From contig JAJFPB010000009.1 of assembly GCA_020881915.1 (NCBI GenBank), positions 1,674,001 to 1,738,000 of the forward strand: 64,000 nt of DNA, in the 5' to 3' direction. Below the pieces are notes generated by a model. It was not told where the DNA came from and searched no databases. It was given only the letters and a program-made list of their open reading frames with translations. This DNA is from Paramyrothecium sp. XJ0827. Taxonomy: Eukaryota; Ascomycota; Sordariomycetes; Hypocreales; Stachybotryaceae. This document shows positions 55,450-64,000 of the stretch, piece after piece. Position 1 is the stretch's first letter, and every line of letters starts with the position of its first letter. The position numbers and the translations under genes were made by a program.

Positions 55450-56667
55450 ATTGGCCGCTATTCGTACAACGCTAAGGCAGGAGAATTTTCGAAATAGTGG
55501 AAGAAGGAAGAGGATCAATTTGACCGTATGGGCAGTGTCGACTTTGATCGGACGAGCACACTTTTACCAAGCTCAAAACTGGGCGGAGCTTTCTTTCCTC
55601 ATTGAGTGCGAATGCAGGCAGTCAACCAACAGAAGGCTACAAAGACAGGGGCACGGCGGAACGAAACAGGGAGTCGCGGGTTGGGCCGGTGACTATAGCC
55701 CGGGGGAAAGATTGGGTTTAAACTGCCAAGAAGTCTAGACCTTACCCGGCGGTGTGATCGAGCTGGTGCAGGACACATTAACGCTACTGAGTGATTAACA
55801 GAACGCTTGGCAACTTAACCGTTTTAATTTCTACTCTCGGTAAGCCCTGACCCATGTTTTGCGGCTCTTCTTCCAGATGTAGACTTCACCAAACCAACAC
55901 TGTCTTGGCATTGCTCCTACAACAACTGCGTTAGCCAATACGATACGGGCAGCACCCAACAGGACGGACTCTGTGGGGATCAGACCCATGGGACATACGA
56001 AGCGAGGATACGTCCAGCCACCATGGGAATTCCCAACTTGGTTGCCTTCAGATGCTAGTGCTCAAATGAGGTTGACCAACAGCATATAGTGAGATTCGAC
56101 AACATCGTCACGGCATACTCAACCAACATCGCCTTCGTAATTTTGGTCAGCATTACGATAACCCCTGCCTGGCCACATTGTGTGCATCGAATGTCATTCG
56201 TCCGCTCTCGCATCACCAGACCACGATGAATCCCGTGAAAATGCCCCTGCTGAGGGTAGGGGACAAATGCACGTTGAAAAGGAGTGCAGCAGAGGAACCG
56301 ATGGCTCAGCACGGAAATCTGGCGAGGGTTGAGTCATTAATGGACGAACCAACAGGCAGGGGAAGCCCTGGAGCTGGTCAGGCAGGATTCTTCGACCAAG
56401 GCGGGTGACTGAATTCACGTTTTCAAATCGATGTCAGCCAACACTTGAAGTCATTGAGGGGGTTCGATTTGACCGGGAGGAGTAAGGAGATGGCTAGGAC
56501 GCTCGCGTGAAACTTTTCCTGTCTGGTGAAACTCTCCTTTCGTGTACCGATGAAGTTGTATTTGGAGGTCGACTCCAAACCTAGTATCTATCCTTGGTAT
56601 ATAAGCCAAGTTCTGTTCAGCCGTCAGTCATTTGTCTAGTCAGGCCATCACCAACTAGTAGCCAAAC
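55450..56667. other. Intergenic region
   Basis: No gene seen. The right end holds the TATA box and leader of the chitinase gene. Confidence 0.5.
56598..56605 (+). promoter_or_regulatory. TATA box of the chitinase gene
   Basis: TATATAAG, 63-70 bases before the ATG at 56668. Confidence 0.65.
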
Positions 56668-59600
56668 ATGATGTGGACTGGGACTCGGAGGCTCAAAAGA
56701 GCTTGCCTTCTCCATCTTCTGTTCTGTACTCACGGTGTCTTCGCTGCGCTCAACCTTGACGGTTCTCAAGCCGTTGAGCCTGCCATCAACAATGACGACC
56801 CTTCTCCTATTGCTGACCCCAACGCCTACTACCCGGATCAACACGATTGCCCTCTTCCTTGCGTCGAGTACGCGAACGTAAACAGCTGGATCACTTACTT
56901 CACGACTGATCGCCTCCGCCGCTGCGATGCGCCTATGCTCCTTCAATTATCTGTTTCCAAACCATTGGATGAATCCAAGTCCTCAAGTGCGGCGACTCTC
57001 ATCCGTGCGTGCACACTAGCGTCCTTGAGCAAGTCCGCAGCCGAGGCTGCCGTGTCAGTGTCCCCTGCGGGTACGCCTTATGCTTCTTCAATGGAGAATC
57101 CCAAGGTGGCGGACAACCTCGTTGAGGTGGGCATTGACACCGCGCCAGCGTGCGCTGTCCGGGGCTCGCAAGTCCTCGACCAGTTGACGTTGTCAAGAAG
57201 CAGTGACGGCAGCATCAACAAGGCAGTGGGTAGCGAGCAGGTTGCTCGGCTGTTGAAAGGCATGCAGCTGTATTTCAAGGACGAAGACAACTGCGACGAG
57301 AACTTCTTATTTGCCTACCACCAAAAGACCGTTGCAGGCCTCTATATTGGCGCCGGTCTCGGCAAGCCTACAGCTGACTCTGCACTCGAGACATTCGCAC
57401 AACATTTCCAGTCTGGACTTGTTGGCTCTGTCGCGAACCGAACTGTCACTGAGCTCTGCAGCAGCCAGCGCGGGCCAGAACGTATCTTCGGCATCGCTAT
57501 TGATACCAATGGCGACCTTGAAGGTATTCAACGGGCTGCCAGAGGTTGGAGCAAGGGAGATTGTGCTGTTGCCTGGGACCAAGATCTCGCTTCCGCCGGT
57601 AAGCTTTCTGGCGCTCAAGTCTTTGATATTGCAGGGGCGCCTTTTAATAGCACCACAACGCCGGCCAAAGGAGCCTCTTCCGCCAATGAAACCTCTTTGG
57701 CTTTCCATTCCAGATTCCGTGGGGGCTTGGGAGAAAGGCGGGCTTCGCGAGCCATTCAGTCGCGAGCAGCCACCTGCAGATATATACAGGTCGTCTTTGG
57801 CGATGGCTGTCAGTCCCTCGTCGCCAAATGCGGCATCTCGGCTCAGGATTTTGTCAAGTTCAACCCCAGAGCAGGTCTCTGCGGTAATTTGAAAGAGAAC
57901 GAGTATGTTTGTTGTTCCGCTGGGGACCCCTACGCGCCATCCAAGCCAGAGCCCCCAAAAGCTCAGCCAGACGGCACCTGCGCCACGCATGTGATCAAGA
58001 AAGGCGATACGTGCGATTCGCTAGCAAAGAAGCACGGTGTCACCATTGCTGACATCGAGAAGTGGAATAAGGGAAAGACATGGGCGTGGACAGAGTGCAA
58101 GGATATGCTCGAGGAGTATAATATGTGCCTGAGCCCAGGCAACGCACCCTTGCCCCCTCCACAAGAGGGAACCCAGTGCGGCCCTTTGGTGCCGGGGACG
58201 TTGCCACCATCCTCCTCATCTACCTCGCTTGCCGACCTCAATCCTTGCCCGCTCAAGTCGTGCTGTAGCAACTGGGGCTACTGCGGCGTATTCCCTGCCC
58301 ACTGCGACGTCCACATGCCCGAGGGTGGTGGGCCAGGCTCGAAGCTGGCCGAATATCAGAGCACGTGTGTATCTAATTGTGGCACGGGAATCAAGAGAAA
58401 CTCGGGCGCCCCCGCATCATTTGGGAGGATAGGATATTACGAGTCGTGGAACCTTGGACGAGACTGCTTGTGGCTGAAAGCCGAGGATGCCAACACTGAT
58501 GGCAGTTATACCCACATGCATTGGGGCTTCTTGGATATCGACCCCAATACTTGGAAGCCTATTATCAAAGATCCACATAACCAGTGGCAGGCCTTCAAGA
58601 AGTTGCCCAACATGAAGCGCATTGTGTCACTAGGTGGTTGGGCGTATTCGACCGAGCCCGCTACGTACAACATCATACGGCGTGCGATCATCGACAACCG
58701 TGAGAAGTTTGCCTCTAATCTTGCTCAATTTGCTGTCGATGAAGGAATCGATGGTATTGACATTGACTGGGAGTATCCGGGTGCCCCGGATATCATGGTT
58801 GGAGGCCAACCCATCGGGAAAAAGAGTGATGGCCTCGACTACCTCAAGTTCCTCACTGTGCTCAAACAAAAGGTCGGCAAGGATAAGTCTGTGTCTATTG
58901 CAGCACCGGCATCCTTTTGGTATCTCAAGGCGTTCCCAATAGACCGCATCGCCTCCATCATCGACTATATCGTCTACATGACTTATGATCTTCACGGCCA
59001 ATGGGATTATGGCAACCCGAATTCTTTCGACCAGTGTGATTCAGGCAAATGCATCCGCAGCCATGTTAATATCACAGAGACATTAAACGCTCTTGGCATG
59101 ATAACAAAGGCCGGTGTTCCCAACAACAAGATCTTCGTAGGTGAATCCAGTTACGGAAGGTCATTTCGCATGGCCCAGAATGGTTGCTGGGGACCACTCT
59201 GCGAGTTTACAGGCTCTCGTGAGGTTTCGAACGCCAAACCAGGCCGTTGCACGGGCACCGCTGGCTATTTAGCTAATGCCGAGATCGAAGAGATCTTGAA
59301 AAGGGGTAACGGGGCACGCATGTTCCGTGACTCCACATCGGACTCAGACATCCTGCTCTTTGACGGAGACTACGTCAGTTACATGACGCCGGCCACAAAG
59401 GAGAGGCGCCGAATGGACTGGAAAATTCTCAACTTTGCTGGCAGCATTGACTGGGCCGTGGACCTACAAGTCTTTGGAGATGCTGACATCGTTGACACCA
59501 TCGGACAGGTCGATGACGGCGCCGGAAACGGCTGTGTGTCAGGCGAGGATGTGACGCTTGACTCAGGTGATCTTTGTGAATTCACTTGTTCGCTCGGATT

Positions 59601-61551
59601 CTGTCCAGAGCCACTCTGTGCTTGTGTCTCTACTGGTCCGCTCAGCAAGCTGCCAGAGGAGATGGACGTCACAGGTATAGTTGCTTGGGATGAGTTTGAC
59701 GTGAACCTGAATCGTTTATGCAAGTTCGCCTGTAAGCACGGGTTTTGTCCAGAAGACATTTGTGGGAGGCCCGAGAAGCCAGACGCTGACATCGAGGATG
59801 ACCCAAGAGCAAACCAAGATAAATGTTCAGGAAATTGCATCCGTGATACAAACGGCAGAAACTGTCCTATATACAAAGACAAATCCTTAACCAATAACGA
59901 CATCTGTTACAACTTTTGCCGAACAATTCTCGAAAGAGCTAAACATGAAAATCCGTCACGCGTCACGAACTACGGCTGCGTTGGTGTCTGGCCGCTGGAC
60001 CAAAAGATCCGGTGGGAGTACAAGCCAGGGAAAGGATGGATCACTGGAGGTACTTGCGAGTGTAACAACTGGCTCGTCAACGAGATCGCCGAATTCGTCC
60101 TTGATGCATTACCAATAATTGCACAGGTTCGTTACATTTTCAGCCCAATGCCCCGTCTCAACTAACGATTTTGCGACAATGTTCAGATTGGATGCTACAT
60201 CCTTATGTCGTCATTAAAACTTGTGCTCGATATCGGACTCGACGCATTTCCGGCAGGCAGAGCTATTGGCGCAGGTCTCGGTAAGTCCTTGTATAACTTG
60301 TTCTGGCATACAATCACCGTGATTAGTGAAACTGTTCGCACTACAAACTTTCTTGATTCGCTATTCTTTAAATTCCATGACCCGGGTTGACTGACTAGGC
60401 TATGTGCAGACATGGCCGCCACGGCCGCGCAGACCGTCAATTATATCTACGATAAGGACAATGATCCAGCTGGTGCTTTTGAATGGTGGCTCGCACCTTG
60501 TGGGGGCTCTGCCCTTGTTCCCGATGAGATCAAACAAGTCTTCGAAACACTCAGTATGATCACAGATGGCATCACATACAAGCCCCCAAAGAATATCAAG
60601 AAGGGCAGTGGAAAAAAGGGCGATGAAGGCAATCCGCACGAGGAGGATCGCGGCATCAGGCCGGGCGGCGGCGGCGTCGGCAAGCCCAAGCCTAAATGCC
60701 GTGTCCCCCCTTCACAAGAAACGAAGCGGATGGGGGCAGCGAAGAACACGCTGAGAGTCCAGACATGCTCATCCGGCACGACGGTGCGCAATGAGTTGAT
60801 TGTCACTTCGCTTGTCTACGCGCCGGCTGCGACTGCCTTGCCGGTTACTGCGTCTTGTCAGAAGGCTTGGTCACAGGCCTGCTTCCACTACCAATCCGTC
60901 GTTGAAACGAACAAACAGTGGGCGACCATTACTTGTCCGTCTGAGGCTGCGTCGACTTCATGGCGCAACAGCGCGAGTGCGACAGCCACGTGGTCCAAGC
61001 AACACTCTGGCGCTGGATGGCAGTCGCCTAGCAATCGTCAGTCGAACGGCTGCGACCGTGACGAATACCCTCCGGCATACTTGCTCGGAAAGAATGATAT
61101 CGCGAACATCAACAGCGGAAAGGATGCAACGGGTCAGCTTGTCCGTTGGCTTCCGAGCCGCCAAAACCAAGCAGCGGGTCGTATGTGGAAGGGTGTCTGC
61201 TTTACACCGCCCGTCAAGGCATTGTCGGATGCGGAGCTTCGCAGGGCCATCTCTAGTAACACAAATATCGCACAACAGAAGATAGTTAACCTCAACAAGA
61301 ATGGTATCAAAATCAACCAGGTATACGGGAGGGCTACGGTCAACCAGCGACCTGAGTTCAGCATCACAAAATGGGGCCACACCCCAAACCAGGGTGGCGA
61401 CTGGGGCCTCTCGCAGAACCAATGCTGGCCCAAGGCGATTGCAGCAAACGACCCTGGCTTCGTTCTGCTGACGTACGACCCATACTATCAAGGAAAGGCA
61501 CCGCCGTACAATTACGAGCAGCCTTACAAGAAGGGCTCGAATGGTTCATGA
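56668..61551 (+). CDS. Killer-toxin-like GH18 chitinase with C-terminal nuclease-like domain
   Basis: Three exons, 56668..60126, 60187..60280 and 60410..61551, in phase, 1,564 residues. Order of parts: signal peptide (LLHLLFCTHGVFA); N-terminal domain with CPLPCVEYANVNSWITYF; LysM 1 (about 368-415) and LysM 2 (437-490, IKKGDTCDSLAKKHGV); a chitin-binding type-1 module (about 502-572, CCSNWGYCGVFPAHC); GH18 domain (587-938) with active-site DGIDIDWEYPG, Asp 695 and catalytic Glu 702; a Cys-rich region to about 1,153; a hydrophobic segment coded by the 31-residue exon 2; a Gly/Lys/Pro-rich linker; and a C-terminal domain. That domain has CDRDEYPPAYLL (from Cys 1399) and RWLPSRQNQAAG (about 1430-1441), which resemble the DEYP and PxxN-G motifs of NucA/NucB DNases. 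LysM-CBM18-GH18 is the plan of zymocin-type killer chitinases; the added nuclease-like end is my inference. Confidence 0.88.
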
Positions 61552-63710
61552 GGGACAAGGATTTACTCTGCTTCTAAAGAATTTTGTAGGATGTTATCCA
61601 GTTAGTGGCCCTTTTACCATTAATTTATTATCGTTTCCAGTCGCCGGGGGTCATTGATCGTTGGGAAGCTGTGGTTGGCGGATTTCACATTTTGAAAGAG
61701 CCGCAAAGCACGCAATGCAAAGGGGACGATCTGCTCTGGTTTAAACGGAGGCAGTGGCTGTGGCCTCGAAGGGGTGACGTAGCAAGGCCGGCTGCTTAGG
61801 TTAGGGATGAAAGTTCGCAAACGTCAGAGACCGTGCAACCGAGGCTATGAATAGGAGTGGGAGGATCGAATGCGCGGCCGCATAGCTACACCTCATTCGT
61901 GCAATTACAGCTGAGTAGGTATGTAGGATTACAGTAGGACGCCCTGATTGGCTTCAATAGGGAGGTCGAGATGCTTGGTTGCATTGTAACTTTGGTTGTT
62001 ATGCGAATGATGCGAAGACGATCTCAATTGGATGTTGCCAAAAGAAGTGGGACTTTCTGGACTGCCCTGTTAATGGCAAGAAGGCTATGAGGCGAAGTCA
62101 CAGGGTAGTTATGCATGATTTTGTTTCCGACATGCGAGTCTCCTTCGTGCTATTGGTTAGAGCAAAAAGAAGTGGGCAACTTCCTGCACGTTGAGCATTC
62201 CTGTCGGGAAACCAGGTAGCTCGCGAAATCGGCCACACAGCAGCCAAAGGGGCTTACACAGTCAAAAGCAAGAGATCACTGTTAGAGATGGCTGGAATGG
62301 CAAACACGATAGCTCGTTTAAGGCATGAGAGGCCCTCATCACCAGTCTCGTGTTTTGCTGGCAACGTTTGACTCGACACACTTTCCTCCAACTCGGATTG
62401 TAATGAGAAAATTTATGTTTCACAAAAATGAAAGAAAGTGACAGCCCTGCGGCTGTTATTGTGGGTGTCGCAGGAGTCTTGTTGGCATTCCCACCAGCAG
62501 CTTTCTATACACTGATGGTTCTTCGTGGCCGGGTTCAGGTACGTGGATAAGTTAATGATTGATCTACATGCGCGAAACAATCTTGATGAGGTACGTGCAA
62601 CAGAAAAATCAGGAAGGAATGCAAAGGAGAAACCATATTCCCTGATCAACCACCAATAGAGGCTTTGTTTGCGTGCTGAAGCTGACTCACAGTCACCGAC
62701 AATAGGGGCATCCATACGACGATCTAGAAACGAAATGTGAGAAGAGAAGACGTCGAAACAGCTTCGATAGGCTTTCCTGAACTATCAGCAGCACGGATCG
62801 AAATGTTCCACAAACTCTTCATTGGAGTACTGCTTGGACAAATTCGTGTTCTTCTCAGAGGAGTGCCTGTTAGAGGCGGGAATGGGGGGGGAAGAGAATA
62901 AGATGTTCAGTTGACTTGAGGGCCGAGTATCTAACTAAGATAGCTTGGCTTCGATGTCCAGATCTATAGGACTCTGATCTTAAACCCCAATCTATTTTAT
63001 TTCAGGAGCAACTGGACTCCTTAACCAGGTTACGTGAATTAGGTCACTTTTGAAGGATTTCAGAGATAGGTCTTCTCAAGCCCGCGGAACTGTTGAGCAA
63101 GCGCCTGGTCATAGAAGTGATGGGGCAGGAAATCTCAGACACATGCGCAACACCATTTTGGACCGTCATGGTGGGAGATATCTGGGCCGTCCATGTGAAC
63201 AGATGTTCATGAGGAGAAAACGAGATTGTCAGTAATACAAGCTCAAAAACCGGATTTCGTTATAGAAAGCTATTGAACCATCCAGTTAAAGAAGAATTGC
63301 CTAGGTTGGTCGGTACTTGTATGCCATCTGCCCTCGACAAAGAGGTGTGCACCCAGTGTCTAGGCTGGAGACGCTCATCCTCGAAAGACATATCTGGCAG
63401 TCACCCAGCGTCGTTGTCCATCCCAAGAGACCAGTCGAGCTTAATTATTTAGTTAGTCAGAATAAGATAGAGATCCATAACAGCATAAGCAAGTTCACAA
63501 TTTGCAATTTGGAGAAATGGATAATGATAAGTGACTCGAACGTTCTTGGATTTGCTACTATGTTTGAAAGCTATAATTCAAATGTGTTTGCAAGCCGTAT
63601 CACTTTAAATTCATACAATCAGCCATGGTGCATTCGGGTTGTTAACAAAGGCCCGCCTGTCTGTGATGGCACTGTATTGCCCCAAGCAAACCACGTCCGG
63701 CGCCATATCC
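61552..63710. other. Intergenic region
   Basis: About 2.2 kb with no convincing gene; only short frames that lack starts, splice support or recognisable motifs. Confidence 0.5.
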
Positions 63711-64000
63711 TTACATATCCACTCCGTTCAGAATCACCCTCAGGAGGTTGGAGTTCTTGACCTCGTCGGCCCGCTCTTTGAGCTGTTCCACATCCCAATT
63801 GGCCCAGACAAATTTGCCCTTGAGAAACTCTGCCTCAGGCGAGGCGAGCCAAACAGCGAACTGACCACAAAGCTCAGCTGTGGCAATCTCAGTTAGCGGA
63901 TTCAATGAAAGAAAAGAGGTAAACTTCTAGAAAGACTTACGCTTGTCCTGGCCCACCGCAAGGAAGTGAGAGTTGATTCCAGTCCTGACAACGCCAGGCT
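63711..64000 (-). CDS. Short-chain dehydrogenase/reductase, 3' end only
   Basis: The window cuts the gene. Visible exons are 64000..63941 and 63877..63711, joined in phase across a 63-nt intron (GTAAGT to CCACAG). The first encodes PGVVRTGINSHFLAVGQDK, the loop after the SDR active site; the second encodes CGQFAVWLASPEAEFLKGKF and VWANWDVEQLK, the C-terminal signature also found in the SDR gene at 11,074-12,063. About 75 residues are visible and the nucleotide-binding half lies outside. The intron sits at the same place as the possible 54-nt intron of the other gene, supporting common descent. Confidence 0.85.

Noticed and set aside
57307..57990. 227-codon minus-strand frame inside the chitinase gene
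   Set aside because: Overlaps well-supported domains on the plus strand and has no recognisable protein features.
60412..61551. C-terminal part of the chitinase as an independent gene starting at an ATG near 60,412
   Set aside because: No signal peptide, promoter or leader; the 129-nt intron with a good acceptor joins it in phase to the upstream exon. RNA data could still change this.
63317..63760. 147-codon plus-strand frame near the right end
   Set aside because: No signal, domain or plausible composition; its end overlaps the SDR exon on the other strand.

Overview
The window looks like a chromosome segment of a filamentous ascomycete, most likely a sordariomycete. The evidence is short GT-AG introns (about 50-130 nt, many with a CTAAC-like branch site), typical fungal families (Zn2Cys6 regulators, DUF3176, AA9, LysM, killer-toxin-like chitinase, SesB-NACHT receptor) and a 5 kb AT-rich block that looks destroyed by repeat-induced point mutation (RIP). 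I cannot name the species. Exon models were built by reading splice sites by eye and checking that the reading phase is kept across every junction; they are predictions.

Layout. 1-5,200: RIP-degraded repeat with the reverse transcriptase of a Ty3/Gypsy element on the minus strand. 5.2-17.3 kb: surface and secreted proteins (a single-pass membrane protein, a repeat-rich GPI-anchored protein, a small secreted protein with an acidic pro-region and a basic C-terminus), one SDR oxidoreductase and a zinc-finger regulator. 17.9-20.8 kb: a 12-exon secreted subtilase. 22.3-29.5 kb: a P450, an FAD-linked oxidase and a secreted alpha/beta hydrolase, a possible small biosynthetic or detoxification cluster. 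30-34.7 kb: a kinase-like fragment, a small GPI-anchored Cys-rich protein and a frameshifted DUF3176 membrane protein gene. 36.8-40.5 kb: an intact NOD-like receptor (SesB hydrolase, NACHT, ankyrin). 40.6-50.2 kb: an AA9 polysaccharide monooxygenase, a sulfotransferase-like protein, an HSL-type hydrolase, an MFS efflux pump and a divergent Zn2Cys6 regulator. 52.8-61.6 kb: a triple-LysM secreted protein, a small secreted protein and a 1,564-residue killer-toxin-like chitinase. The last bases hold the 3' end of a second SDR gene related to the one at 11 kb.

How genes may work together. The strongest functional unit is the LysM / chitinase neighbourhood: the chitinase combines two LysM modules, a chitin-binding module, a GH18 domain and a C-terminal region resembling NucA/NucB nucleases, so it could be a single-chain antifungal killer protein that binds and opens chitin walls and carries a nuclease cargo. 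The LysM protein could protect the producer or mask chitin. The NOD-like receptor 16 kb away belongs to a family used for non-self recognition. The MFS pump and its divergent regulator form a second plausible unit. No tRNA, rRNA or CRISPR was recognised.
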